NCBI GenBank assembly: GCA_945883435.1 | Contig: CAMCXK010000016.1 | Coordinates: 1 to 47,239 of the forward strand | Direction of reading: 5' to 3' | Length of the DNA stretch: 47,239 nucleotides | From: Chthoniobacter flavus | Lineage (GTDB): Bacteria; Verrucomicrobiota; Verrucomicrobiia; Chthoniobacterales; Terrimicrobiaceae | Shown here: in pieces, positions 26,153-34,317 of the stretch | Numbering within the stretch: position 1 is the first letter of the stretch | Layout: the number at the start of each line of letters is the position of its first letter | Program-made: the position numbers and the translations under genes | The notes under the pieces: generated by a model | What the model saw: the letters and a program-made list of their open reading frames with translations, nothing else | Databases searched by the model: none | Told to the model about the DNA's origin: nothing

Positions 26153-26175
26153 TCAAGCCCTCAAGCCTCCCGACC

Positions 26176-26649
26176 ATGGCCAACGTCAACAAAGTCATTC
26201 TGATCGGCAACGTCACCCGCGATCCCGAGGTCAAATTCACCTCCAAAGGCAGCGCCGTCACCGACGTGTCGCTGGCCATCAACCGCAATTACACCCTCGA
26301 CAACGGCGAAAAACGCGAGGAAGTGACCTACGTGGACGTCGAACTCTGGGGCCGTTTGGCTGAAATCGCCGGCGAATATGCGAAGAAAGGGCGTCCAGTC
26401 TACATCGAAGGCCGCCTGCGCCTGGATAGCTGGGAAGACAAGGCCAGCGGTCAAAAACGCAGCCGGCTCAAGGTCGTGGGCGAGAGCCTGCAACTGCTCG
26501 GGGGCCGTCCCGGCTCCGGAGGAGGTGCTGGTCATGGCGGTGATCCGGATATGTCCGAACAGCCCGCTCCCCGCCGGAGTGCGCCGGCCCCATCGCGCCC
26601 CGCCGCTCCCGCCCCGTCGCAGGATGAGGACGACGACATCCCGTTCTAA
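26176..26649 (+). CDS. ssb: Single-stranded DNA-binding protein
   Basis: The product of 157 residues has the OB fold of bacterial SSB: NKVILIGNVTRDPEVKFTSKGSAVTDVSLAINR, then VTYVDVELWGRLAEIAGEYAKKGRPVYIEGRLRLDSWED and SRLKVVGESLQLLGG. A Gly/Pro/Ala-rich linker ends in the conserved acidic tip DEDDDIPF, which recruits repair and replication partners. It binds single-stranded DNA in replication and repair. The next gene probably starts within its last codons. Confidence 0.97.
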   Translation: MANVNKVILIGNVTRDPEVKFTSKGSAVTDVSLAINRNYTLDNGEKREEVTYVDVELWGRLAEIAGEYAKKGRPVYIEGRLRLDSWEDKASGQKRSRLKVVGESLQLLGGRPGSGGGAGHGGDPDMSEQPAPRRSAPAPSRPAAPAPSQDEDDDIPF

Positions 26650-27307
26650 TCGATCCAAGGCGCAAGCCGCCTTGGCATGGCTTCCCAAAGCCGCCTCGAC
26701 ATTTTGTCTTGTGGGGACCCTCGGGGTGGCGGGGATTACAAGCCAAGCCTCGGAGAACCTCTTGGAAAACGGAGGATTCGAGGAGGGTGACGGCGCGGAG
26801 ATTGATCGTTGGAAATCATCCATCGGCTTCGGACAGCAATCCGCGCTCATTTCCGAAACGGCACCGCACGATGGCAGTCGCCATGTGGTGCTTTCAATCA
26901 CATCCGACGACTCGGAATCGGCAAATGGAGGCCCCGGCCTGGGTCCGGCGCGCGCCGCGATTCAGCAGGAGTCCTTTGGCGGTTCGGTCTCCGAGGGCAA
27001 ATCCTACCGCCTGACGTTTCACGCTTCCACGCCCACGCAATTTCCACCCGGTGTGGCCCCGCGATATCTGGTCGAGTGGATTGATCCCGCCGGTCAGAGC
27101 CTTGGGCCGACGATTTTTCAAGGCTTTGGCGATCGGGTGGGCCTTGATGGCGCCTACGAGGAGGTCACGGTGGAATTAACCGGCCCGCCGGGCGCGGACC
27201 GGGCGAGGGTTTTCTTCGATCTGGAAGGTGGGGCTGGGAACAATCCCAACCCAGACGAGGCCATTCTCTATTTGGATGCGGTCTCGCTCCGGGAAGCCGT
27301 TCCTTAG
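26624..27307 (+). CDS. Secreted protein with a carbohydrate-binding-like beta-sandwich
   Basis: The product of up to 227 residues has a signal peptide (AAST FCLVGTLGVAGITSQA) and a mature domain of about 180 residues starting SENLLENGGFEEGDGAEIDRWKSS. The NGGFE-G...W opening, DGSRHVVLSI, the SYRLTFHAST strand and a closing AILYLDAVSLREA are typical of CBM4/9-like or PEP-CTERM-associated beta-sandwich domains; no sorting tail is visible at the C-terminus (EAVP). The only ATG (26624) lies inside ssb in another frame. TTG 26672, after the ssb stop and an AAGG, is a good alternative and gives a shorter signal peptide. Ligand unknown. Confidence 0.65.
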   Translation: MRTTTSRSNRSKAQAALAWLPKAASTFCLVGTLGVAGITSQASENLLENGGFEEGDGAEIDRWKSSIGFGQQSALISETAPHDGSRHVVLSITSDDSESANGGPGLGPARAAIQQESFGGSVSEGKSYRLTFHASTPTQFPPGVAPRYLVEWIDPAGQSLGPTIFQGFGDRVGLDGAYEEVTVELTGPPGADRARVFFDLEGGAGNNPNPDEAILYLDAVSLREAVP

Positions 27308-27389
27308 AAATCCCCCCGGCTCTTAGCGGCTCTTTCGGGGCAATGCCTGAATTGCAGCCTGGTCTGTGCCGCGTTAAAGAAATGAGCGC

Positions 27390-28373
27390 ATGGTTTCCAC
27401 CAGCCAACTCCACCTTCCAGTCACCGATTTTTGCTCGCGCGAATTTCCCGTGCTGGACTTGGGCGGCACAATCGGCACGGCTCTGGAAACGATCCGCACC
27501 CGGGGGTTCGGCGACCGGATCATCTATTTCTATGTCACCGACCGCGAGGGGGTTTTGCGCGGGGTGCTTCCGACACGCCGCCTTCTGACGGAACCACTGG
27601 ATCGGCCAGTCGCGGAGTGCATGATCCAGCGGGTCCTGGCGATTCCCGACACCGCCACCCTCCTGGAGGTGTGTGAACTGTTTGTTCTGCACAAACTCCT
27701 CGCCTTTCCGGTCGTGGATCGGCAGCGGCGGATCATCGGCGTGGTGGATGTGAATGTTTTCACCGGCGAGGTTCTGGACCTTGCGGAGAGGAACAGCACG
27801 GAGGACTTGTTCCAATCCTTGGGCTTCCGGGTGGCTGAGATCGGGGCCGCATCGCCGCTCGGAGCCTTCCGCTTCCGCTTTCCGTGGCTTCTGGCGACCA
27901 TTGCCGGCGGCACAGCCTGCGCGATTCTCTCTGGTTTTTTCGCGGACACCCTCGAGGGACGCATCGTGCTCGCATTTTTCCTGACACTTGTTCTGGGCCT
28001 CGGAGAAAGCGTCGCCGCTCAATCGCTCGCCGTGACATTGCAGTCCATGCATGAAAAAAATCCCACTCTGGCAGGCCTTGCCAAGGCGTTGCACAAGGAG
28101 TTTCTCACCGCCCTGCTTCTGGGGGCGGCCAGTGCCACTCTGGTGGGCGGAATCGTGCTCGTATGGCAGAGGGATCCCCTGTCCGCCACTTGTATTTCCC
28201 TCAGCGTCTGTCTTTCGATGGTTGTGGCGTGCCTCCTCGGCGTGCTGATTCCAACCGTGCTGCGCTCCCTTCGTTTGGATCCGAAAATCGCCGCCGGCCC
28301 GCTGACTCTCGCGCTGGCCGATATCTGCACGATTGCCACCTACTTCGGTGCCACCTCCCTTCTCATGCGCTGA
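27390..28373 (+). CDS. Short MgtE-type divalent cation transporter without N domain
   Basis: The product of 327 residues begins almost directly with two CBS domains (about 20-135: IIYFYVTDREGVLRGVLPTRRLL...CELFVLHKLLAFPVVDRQRRIIGVVDVNVF). The MgtE membrane domain follows with five helices (from about 160: FRFRFPWLLATIAGGTACAILSGFF). Canonical MgtE is about 450 residues and has an extra N-terminal helical domain, missing here. The last helix keeps the acidic pore residue in GPLTLALADICTIATYFG, corresponding to the selectivity Asp of MgtE. The usual GTGGNxGxQS motif reads GLGESVAAQS. It is likely a magnesium or related cation channel or transporter. The gene is monocistronic by context. Confidence 0.85.
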   Translation: MVSTSQLHLPVTDFCSREFPVLDLGGTIGTALETIRTRGFGDRIIYFYVTDREGVLRGVLPTRRLLTEPLDRPVAECMIQRVLAIPDTATLLEVCELFVLHKLLAFPVVDRQRRIIGVVDVNVFTGEVLDLAERNSTEDLFQSLGFRVAEIGAASPLGAFRFRFPWLLATIAGGTACAILSGFFADTLEGRIVLAFFLTLVLGLGESVAAQSLAVTLQSMHEKNPTLAGLAKALHKEFLTALLLGAASATLVGGIVLVWQRDPLSATCISLSVCLSMVVACLLGVLIPTVLRSLRLDPKIAAGPLTLALADICTIATYFGATSLLMR

Positions 28374-28438
28374 GCGCCGCCGCGCAGGTTGCAAGCGCAC
28401 CGATTGTGCCGTAAGGTTTCCAGCAATTCCCCGCACTC

Positions 28439-28774
28439 ATGAATGTTTCCGCCGATTACAACTCCGCCGCCTACTACCGAGCGCTGAGCACCAAATTGAT
28501 CCAGTCCGCCGCAGAGCAGGACGAACGGGCCTCCATGAGCCGGATCAGCCGTGCCGATGCGCCGCAGCGGGTGGAAACCCGCCGGGCGCCGGAGGCTCCG
28601 GAAAAGCCCGTTCCACTTCCCGCAGTTGCCGATCTACGCCAGTTTATCCCGACCGGGACGGCCCCTGTCAAAATCCGCCACTGGGACGAGCCGGCCATCG
28701 CGGAGGTGCAGGCGGCCCACATCCGCAAAAGAGCCGTTTACAAGCCGGCCTCGCAACCCATCGCCCTGGGTTGA
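28439..28774 (+). CDS. Small protein of unknown function
   Basis: The product of 111 residues is soluble and charged. It starts NVSADYNSAAYYRALSTKLIQSAAEQDERASMSRISRADAPQR, passes through a Pro/Ala-rich middle and ends with WDEPAIAEVQAAHIRKRAVYKPASQPIALG. No family is recognised and there is no signal peptide or membrane helix. ATG 28439 is a reasonable start, and codon use with GC-rich third positions fits the neighbouring genes. It ends 6 bases before the convergent DUF1365 gene. Confidence 0.5.
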   Translation: MNVSADYNSAAYYRALSTKLIQSAAEQDERASMSRISRADAPQRVETRRAPEAPEKPVPLPAVADLRQFIPTGTAPVKIRHWDEPAIAEVQAAHIRKRAVYKPASQPIALG

Positions 28775-28780
28775 TCCTCG

Positions 28781-29557
28781 CTAGCGCGGCGTGTTCCGGA
28801 ACGCGTTGACCTGCCGCGAAGGATCGCTTTCCTTGAGGCGGAAGGGCAACCCCTTCCACCAAAGTCGCAGCGCCTCCCAGTGAATCAGGAAAATGATGCG
28901 CGCCGTCACCAGTGGATACTTGGCACTCATCCACAGCAACCATCCCGCAGAAAGCGGACGGCGACGGCCCGACAGCGCACTCAGAAGAATTTTTCCACCG
29001 CCTTTGTATTGATCGATCCCCAAGGAGAGGTGCTCCCCGGGCATCGCAATGCGGATATCGAACGACTCATCAAGATCCGAGAACGGCGAGACATAAAAAT
29101 CCTTCGGAACCCGCACCGCCCACCCGCCGCCCTCCGCACAGACCGGCACGAGATAGGGCTTGAACTCTCCGAAAGTGTTTCCCACCTGTAAAACCGCCGC
29201 TTGGGGCAAGCCATCGCCGCCCACACAAAAGAAAATGCTAATGGGATTGAATGTATAGCCCAAGAAGCGAGGCGAAGTGAGCAGCCACATGCGCTGCGGT
29301 TTCGCGTCGATCCCGCGGGACCGGAGGAACAATTCCACATTCGAGCGGATCGTGCCCGACTGGAATCGAAAATAGTCGTCCCTCTGCAGGGAATAAACAT
29401 TGGGCTCGTCCGCACTGAAAATCGGAACACGGGCGGAGGTTTCAGGAAGGGCGTCCAGATCCAGAAGAAAAAGAAAAATGCGGTAGACGAATTCATGGCG
29501 CTTCGGTGCAAGCCGGCGGTGAAGCACCGTGCATTCGTAAAGTCCCGGCTCGATCAT
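28781..29557 (-). CDS. DUF1365 family protein
   Basis: The product of 258 residues matches DUF1365: YECTVLHRRLAPKRHEFVYRIFLFLLDLDAL near the N-terminus, then RMWLLTSPRFLGYTFNPISIFFC, the VGNTFGEFKPYLVP block, KDFYVSPFSDLDESFDIRIAMPG and a C-terminal ARIIFLIHWEALRLWWKGLPF. The family is uncharacterised biochemically, but it often travels with FAD-dependent amine-oxidase-like proteins and lipid-modifying enzymes. Here it is the last gene of such a run: its ATG overlaps the FAD oxidoreductase stop (ATGA). Confidence 0.9.
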   Translation of the reverse strand: MIEPGLYECTVLHRRLAPKRHEFVYRIFLFLLDLDALPETSARVPIFSADEPNVYSLQRDDYFRFQSGTIRSNVELFLRSRGIDAKPQRMWLLTSPRFLGYTFNPISIFFCVGGDGLPQAAVLQVGNTFGEFKPYLVPVCAEGGGWAVRVPKDFYVSPFSDLDESFDIRIAMPGEHLSLGIDQYKGGGKILLSALSGRRRPLSAGWLLWMSAKYPLVTARIIFLIHWEALRLWWKGLPFRLKESDPSRQVNAFRNTPR

Positions 29558-30825
29558 CCCCGCAGAATCGGCCGCAGGATCGCGGCGAGTTCAACCGCCG
29601 ACCAGTAGGCATCCTCGTGGAATCCGTGGCGGAAGTAGCTGCCACAAAAAAACACCCTTTGATCGCCGCCCCTTTGGTTCAGCGTGGAAAGCCCGGCTTG
29701 TGCGTCCATGGCTTCGAGGGTGAAGACGGGATGGTCGTAGGTCGTCTCGTAAAGAACGCAATCGTCGGGAACGAGTGCGCGACCGTTGATGGACACGAAG
29801 TAATCCCGCACCCGGGAAACCCGCTGGAGGGCATTCATCCAGTAATGCGTGGTGGCCACGCGGTCCCCTTGCGTGGTGCGGTGGAGGCGGTAATTCCAGG
29901 AGGCCCAGGCCCTGCGCCGCTCTGGCATCACAGCCGCGTGCGTGTGCAATGTAGCCGTGTTTTTCTGGTAGCGGAAAGCCCCCAGGAGACGCCGCTGGTC
30001 GGCATCGGCGTCCGGCAGCATGGCCAGAGCCTCGTCCGCGTGGGTGGCGAGGACCACTCGGTCGAAATGCAGCAACTCCCCGCAGGCGGTGCGGACGGAA
30101 GCGCGAGAAGCCTCTTGGCGAACCTCCACGACCTCCGCGGGAAGACGCACCGGCGCCAACGCGGCCAGCAGCCGGTCGCGGTAGCAGCGCGACCCGCCCG
30201 AGACCGTGAACCACGGGTGATGTGTGGAAACACCCAGGAATCCATGGTTCTTGAAAAAGCGGATCAGGCTCAATGCGGGAAAATCCAACATTCGTCCCGG
30301 CTCGGTGGACCACACCGCCGACCCCATCGGGATCAGGTAGAAGTTTAAAAAATCGCTGCCCAAGCCATGGAGGCGGGCAAATTCCAAAATTGTGCAACGC
30401 GCCGTGGACGGGTTGTTCAATGCCGCATTTGCCACGCTGAAAAACCGCAGAATATCGGCCACCATCCGGTAAAAACGGGGATTCCAGAGGTTGGAGCGCT
30501 GGGCAAATAGTTTGTCCAGGCCCATGCCGTTGTATTCAAGGCCAGTCACCCCGTCATGGACGCTGAAGGACATCTCGGCGGGCTGAACCGGCACTCCCAG
30601 TTCCTTAAACAGCCGCACCAAGTGGGGATAGGTCGCATGATTGAAGACAATGAATCCGGTGTCGATCGGCACCTCGCGACCCTCCTCGCGGACCACAACC
30701 GTGTTGGTGTGGCCGCCGGGACGGGACTGCTTTTCAAAAATCGTCAGTTCGGCCCGGTCGCGAAGGTTCCAGGCGGCTCCCATGCCGGCGATGCCGCTGC
30801 CGACGACGGCGACACGTTCTTTCAC
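29554..30825 (-). CDS. FAD-dependent oxidoreductase, amine-oxidase/desaturase-like
   Basis: The product of 423 residues opens with a Rossmann FAD-binding motif (RVAVVGSGIAGMGAAWNL...ELTIFEKQSRPGGHTNT) and has the DTGFIVFN signature and a C-terminal FCGSYFRHGFHEDAYWSAVELA. This is the NAD(P)/FAD-dependent amine-oxidase-like family that is often paired with DUF1365 and cyclopropane-fatty-acid synthase genes; a role in modifying fatty-acyl chains is suggested by context but not proven. The start is GTG 30825, which overlaps the desaturase stop (GTGA) and places the Rossmann motif at the N-terminus. The upstream in-frame extension lies within the desaturase gene. Confidence 0.88.
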   Translation of the reverse strand: MKERVAVVGSGIAGMGAAWNLRDRAELTIFEKQSRPGGHTNTVVVREEGREVPIDTGFIVFNHATYPHLVRLFKELGVPVQPAEMSFSVHDGVTGLEYNGMGLDKLFAQRSNLWNPRFYRMVADILRFFSVANAALNNPSTARCTILEFARLHGLGSDFLNFYLIPMGSAVWSTEPGRMLDFPALSLIRFFKNHGFLGVSTHHPWFTVSGGSRCYRDRLLAALAPVRLPAEVVEVRQEASRASVRTACGELLHFDRVVLATHADEALAMLPDADADQRRLLGAFRYQKNTATLHTHAAVMPERRRAWASWNYRLHRTTQGDRVATTHYWMNALQRVSRVRDYFVSINGRALVPDDCVLYETTYDHPVFTLEAMDAQAGLSTLNQRGGDQRVFFCGSYFRHGFHEDAYWSAVELAAILRPILRG

Positions 30826-31757
30826 GAAGCCTTCCGGTAAACCGAGGGAGGCACCGCCTTGATGTCCCACACGAGCCGGCAGAACCCCATCAGCCGGATG
30901 AGATAGTAGGAGATGTCGATTTCCCACCAGTAAAATCCTTGGCGGGCGGAAGCTTGATAGTGGTGGTGGTTGTTGTGCCACCCTTCGCCCAGCGTGAAAA
31001 TCGCGAGTAAAAGGCTATTGCGGCTGTCATCGCCATTGTCGAAACGCTTGTTTCCCATGGTGTGGGCGAGGGAATTGACCGCGCAAGTGGCGTGAAAAAG
31101 CACGGTTGTGCTCAGAAAAAATCCCCAGACAACCATTTGTGCTCCCGAAGTGCCTGAGGAGGGGACCCACGTTCCCAAAGCGGATCCCAAACCATAAAGT
31201 CCCGCCAGCAAAAGAAGCGGACCGATCACGTCGAAGCGGTTCAGAAAAACCAACTCCGGGAATTTAGCCAAATCCTTCACCAGCCGGTAATCGGTGGGGA
31301 AATTCCGGCTGCTGGTCAGCCAGCCGACATGCGACCAGAGGAATCCCTTCACCCCCGGCGAGTGGACATCGTGCTCGTCGTCCGAGTGCGCATGGTGGTG
31401 GCGGTGCACAGCCGCCCACCACAATGGTCCCCGCTGCATCGCAGTCAAACCCGCCAGCGCGAAGAGAAACTGCCCGGCCCGCGACGTTTTGTAGGCGCGG
31501 TGGCAAAAATAACGGTGGTAAAACGCCGTGACCGCGAACATCCGCGCCACATACAAGAAAACCGCCACCGCCACCGCGGTCCAACTCCAGCCGGTCCAGA
31601 TCGCGCCCAGGCATCCGAGGTGAAGAACCAGAAACGGAATCGCACGGGCGAATTCGAATTTCTCGGGTCGGGCACGCACCGACTCGGCCCCGCCGGGAAA
31701 GTGGTCGGAGTCGATCATTTGAATCAGCGGGGTCGTGAAACGGGCAAGAAATCTCAT
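30822..31757 (-). CDS. Membrane fatty-acid desaturase, delta-9 acyl-CoA type
   Basis: The product of 311 residues carries the three histidine boxes of di-iron membrane desaturases: HRYFCH (81-86), HRHHH (118-122) and HNNHH (261-265), all intact. Further signs are WWAAVHRHHHAHSDDEHDVHSPGVKGFLWSHVGWL, NSLAHTMGNKRFD and pairs of hydrophobic helices around 40-75, 95-110 and 175-225. It should insert a double bond into a saturated acyl chain. It starts 8 bases after the parB stop, and its own stop overlaps the FAD oxidoreductase start, so it is most likely in one transcript with both. A later start at residue 14 (MIDSDHF) is possible. Confidence 0.93.
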   Translation of the reverse strand: MRFLARFTTPLIQMIDSDHFPGGAESVRARPEKFEFARAIPFLVLHLGCLGAIWTGWSWTAVAVAVFLYVARMFAVTAFYHRYFCHRAYKTSRAGQFLFALAGLTAMQRGPLWWAAVHRHHHAHSDDEHDVHSPGVKGFLWSHVGWLTSSRNFPTDYRLVKDLAKFPELVFLNRFDVIGPLLLLAGLYGLGSALGTWVPSSGTSGAQMVVWGFFLSTTVLFHATCAVNSLAHTMGNKRFDNGDDSRNSLLLAIFTLGEGWHNNHHHYQASARQGFYWWEIDISYYLIRLMGFCRLVWDIKAVPPSVYRKAS

Positions 31758-31765
31758 GAGGATTT

Positions 31766-32653
31766 TCAGTCGGTTTGAACCCCGAGCAATTCCAGCAACC
31801 GGCTCAAATCGTCATTGCCGTAATAATCGATTTGAATGGTGCCTTTTTTCGGGGTGTGTTGAACAACCACGCGCGTGGCGAGATGGTGGGTGAGGAGATT
31901 TTGAACCCGCTGAATGGAGGGCGCCGCATCGCGGGCCGTGGCCCTGCGGGAGTCGGGCCGGGCTTTGCCGGAGGACCGGGAGAGCTTGGTGGCGGCCATT
32001 TTCTCGGCCACCCGCACCGACAAGGCCCCCCGCACGATTTGCGATGCCAGCCATGCCTGTTCGTCCGCCGATTTGAGGGACAACAAAACCTTCGCGTGGC
32101 CCACGGAGAGCTGGCCGTGCTTCAAAAGTCCCTGCACCTCTTCGGTGAGGTCCAGCAAACGCATCGCATTGGCCACCGAAGCGCGGCTTTTTCCAACCTG
32201 GCGCGAAATTTCATCCTGGGTGAGCCGGAATTCCTTGTGAAGCCGCTGATATGCCGAGGCCTCTTCAATAGGATTCAGCCCCTCGCGCTGGAGGTTTTCG
32301 ATCAGCGCCAATTCCAAAACCTCCCGGTCGCTGGCTTTTCGCACGATCACCGGCGCTTCTTTCAGGCCCAGCTCCTTGGCCGCCCTCCAGCGGCGCTCCC
32401 CGGCGATCAACTCATAGCCTTCCGCCCCTTCGCGCACGATCAGCGGCTGGATGATTCCGCGTTCGCGGATGCTCTCGACCAACTCCCTCAACTGGTCGGC
32501 GGGAAAATGAACACGCGGCTGCAGCGGACTCGGCGAAATGCGCCCGAGCGGGAGGCTTTGAATGCGTTCCCCCTCCTCGGCGAGGGGGGCGGGGGTTGCC
32601 ACCCGCTTGCTGATCAGTGCGCCGAGGCCTTTGCCGAGTGCTTGCTTTGCCAT
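31766..32653 (-). CDS. parB: Chromosome partitioning protein ParB
   Basis: The product of 295 residues is a standard chromosomal ParB. It has the N-terminal KQALGKGLGALIS, the CTP-binding/N-engaging domain with SPSPLQPRVHF, QLRELVESIRERGIIQPLIVRE and GYELIAGERRWRAAKELG, then ALIENLQREGLNPIEEA and the helix-turn-helix LTQDEISRQVGKSRASVANAMRLL. A C-terminal dimerisation segment (IQIDYYGNDDLSRLLELLG) closes it. ParB loads at parS sites and with ParA segregates the origin region. No parA is found upstream or anywhere in the window, and no full parS was seen. The next gene, 8 bases away, is a fatty-acid desaturase. Confidence 0.96.
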   Translation of the reverse strand: MAKQALGKGLGALISKRVATPAPLAEEGERIQSLPLGRISPSPLQPRVHFPADQLRELVESIRERGIIQPLIVREGAEGYELIAGERRWRAAKELGLKEAPVIVRKASDREVLELALIENLQREGLNPIEEASAYQRLHKEFRLTQDEISRQVGKSRASVANAMRLLDLTEEVQGLLKHGQLSVGHAKVLLSLKSADEQAWLASQIVRGALSVRVAEKMAATKLSRSSGKARPDSRRATARDAAPSIQRVQNLLTHHLATRVVVQHTPKKGTIQIDYYGNDDLSRLLELLGVQTD

Positions 32654-32708
32654 GGGAGGCCGATCTTAAGCTTCGCTTTTTGCGGCGACAAGGACAAGAC
32701 TCTCGAAA

Positions 32709-33377
32709 GTGGACACCGATTCCCTCCCGCTCATTGAAAACCTCCTGTTCTGGGATGATGGAGACATCCTCCCCCCGGCGATGCACATGGCTCGCGACGA
32801 GGCACTTTTCCTCTCGATGGAGTCCCCGGTTTTACGCGCCTACCGGTGGCGGAGCCGGGCTGTCACCTTCGGCTTTTCCCAGCGCTGGGAGCGTGTGCGC
32901 GGGATGCTGGATGGCCGACCGTGCGCCCGCCGCTGGACAGGGGGCGGCTTTGTCGAACACGGCGGGGATCTGACCCTTTCGCTGGCGGTGCCGTCCTCCC
33001 ACGAGTTGGCCCGGGTTCCCTCCAAGGAACTTTACCGCCTTCTGCATCTGGCTTGGCTGGGTGTCATCGCATCCGATGCCGCCTCCACCGGACTGGCTGG
33101 ACCGGGGCCCCACCGCCGGGACAGCCGATGCTTCGAAGAGCCGGTGGCCGATGACATTCTGGTCAACGGGGAAAAAATCGGCGGCGGGGCCCTGAGGCGC
33201 ACGGCGAACGGCTTTCTATATCAAGGATCATTGCGGGTGAAAACCGAGGGTGCGGCTTTTGCCCGTGCACTGGCTTCCACCACAGCTCCGATGCGCAGCC
33301 GCCAGGTCCTGTTGAACATCGCCCATCAACGATTGGCCGACCGCTACGGTCTCGAGGATTGGCTGACCATGCGATGA
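32709..33377 (+). CDS. Lipoate-protein ligase A-like acyltransferase
   Basis: The product of 222 residues belongs to the biotin/lipoate ligase fold (LplA/LipB-like). It shows the N-terminal NLLFWDDGDILPPAMHMARDEALF, the RRWTGGGFVEHGGDLTLSLAVP loop that forms the lipoyl-AMP pocket and the catalytic-lysine block DDILVNGEKIGGGALRRTANGFLYQGSL. It may attach or transfer lipoyl or octanoyl groups to 2-oxoacid dehydrogenase subunits; the substrate is not certain because some relatives act on other acyl donors. The start is GTG 32709, 55 bases from the divergent parB. The stop overlaps the coaE start (ATGA). Confidence 0.82.
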   Translation: MDTDSLPLIENLLFWDDGDILPPAMHMARDEALFLSMESPVLRAYRWRSRAVTFGFSQRWERVRGMLDGRPCARRWTGGGFVEHGGDLTLSLAVPSSHELARVPSKELYRLLHLAWLGVIASDAASTGLAGPGPHRRDSRCFEEPVADDILVNGEKIGGGALRRTANGFLYQGSLRVKTEGAAFARALASTTAPMRSRQVLLNIAHQRLADRYGLEDWLTMR

Positions 33378-33976
33378 AATCCCCTCCCCCCGCTCTTGTT
33401 GTCACCGGCGGCGCCGCGTGCGGGAAGTCGACCGTTGCCGCCGCCCTCGCCACTGCCCTCGGGGCTGTCTATCACGATTCAGACTCGGTGGTGCGCGATC
33501 TGCTTCTGCACAATAACTCCATTCGCCAAGCCGTTTGCAAAGCCTTTCCCGCGGCCTGCACTGCGGACCAATCGATTTCCAAGCCCGCCCTCCGCTCCCT
33601 CGTTCTGGCTGATCCCGCCGCCCGCCAACAACTCGAACTCCTTCTCCACCCAGGCGTGCGCACCGCCCGTCAAACCGCCCGTCAAACCGCTCTCGCGGAA
33701 AATCGGGCCCTGGTTGCCGAAATCCCGCTGTTTTTCGAAGTCCGTTGCCCGGATCATTTCGACAAGGTCATCGGAGTCTTCGCCTCACCGGCTATCCAAC
33801 TCCGACGCCTTGCCATCCGGGGACTCCCCCCCCGCGAGGCCCGCGCCCTTCTGGAAGCCCAACTTCCATGGAGTGCGAAAATTTCCGCATGCGACCAGGT
33901 TCTTTGGAACGACGGGGACGAAACCTGCCTCCACCGCCAGATTTCACTTTTGTTGCAAAACACGGCTTGCTTTTGA
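33374..33976 (+). CDS. coaE: Dephospho-CoA kinase
   Basis: The product of 200 residues phosphorylates dephospho-CoA in the last step of coenzyme A synthesis. It has the P-loop TGGAACGKST (residues 11-20), DSDSVVRDLL for substrate contact, the ALRSLVLADPAARQQLELLLHPGVR lid region and VAEIPLFFEV. The P-loop differs slightly from the usual GGIGSGKS, and the protein is divergent overall, but the order of motifs is that of CoaE. ATG 33374 overlaps the upstream stop, which suggests translational coupling. Confidence 0.85.
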   Translation: MKSPPPALVVTGGAACGKSTVAAALATALGAVYHDSDSVVRDLLLHNNSIRQAVCKAFPAACTADQSISKPALRSLVLADPAARQQLELLLHPGVRTARQTARQTALAENRALVAEIPLFFEVRCPDHFDKVIGVFASPAIQLRRLAIRGLPPREARALLEAQLPWSAKISACDQVLWNDGDETCLHRQISLLLQNTACF

Positions 33977-34016
33977 ATTTTCCAGACGCCCGAAGAATCT
34001 TGTTGTATTCGCAATA

Positions 34017-34310
34017 ATGTCCGACGAATTTGAAATGATGGATATTGACCAAAAAATGGACCAGCGCATCACCGTCCGTTTGACTGAGGATGAATTGAAA
34101 GCCGTCGAGCGCGCGGCGATTCACGAGGGAGACCGCAAGGTGAGCACCTTGATGCGTCGCGCATTGATGATTTTCCTCCGCGACCACGGCTACACTGCGG
34201 CATTGACCGAGATGGCGCGATCACCCTTGCCTCCGGCACCTTACCAGATGAACGAGGCGGCGGGTGCCTACACAGCTGGTTACTCGGCCCAGCAGCAGCC
34301 GGTTCGCTGA
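34017..34310 (+). CDS. Ribbon-helix-helix domain protein
   Basis: The product of 97 residues has a CopG/Arc-like domain at about 14-50: DQRITVRLTEDELKAVERAAIHEGDRKVSTLMRRALMIFLRDHG, with a beta-strand of alternating residues (RITVRLT) followed by two helices. The rest is a Pro/Ala/Gln-rich tail. It is probably a small DNA-binding dimer; no toxin gene is adjacent, so a toxin-antitoxin role is not supported. It starts at ATG 34017, 40 bases after coaE. Confidence 0.75.
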   Translation: MSDEFEMMDIDQKMDQRITVRLTEDELKAVERAAIHEGDRKVSTLMRRALMIFLRDHGYTAALTEMARSPLPPAPYQMNEAAGAYTAGYSAQQQPVR

Positions 34311-34317
34311 GGCGGGC

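Noticed and set aside
29506-30348. 280-codon open frame on the plus strand
   Set aside because: It is antisense to the FAD oxidoreductase and lacks any family signature.
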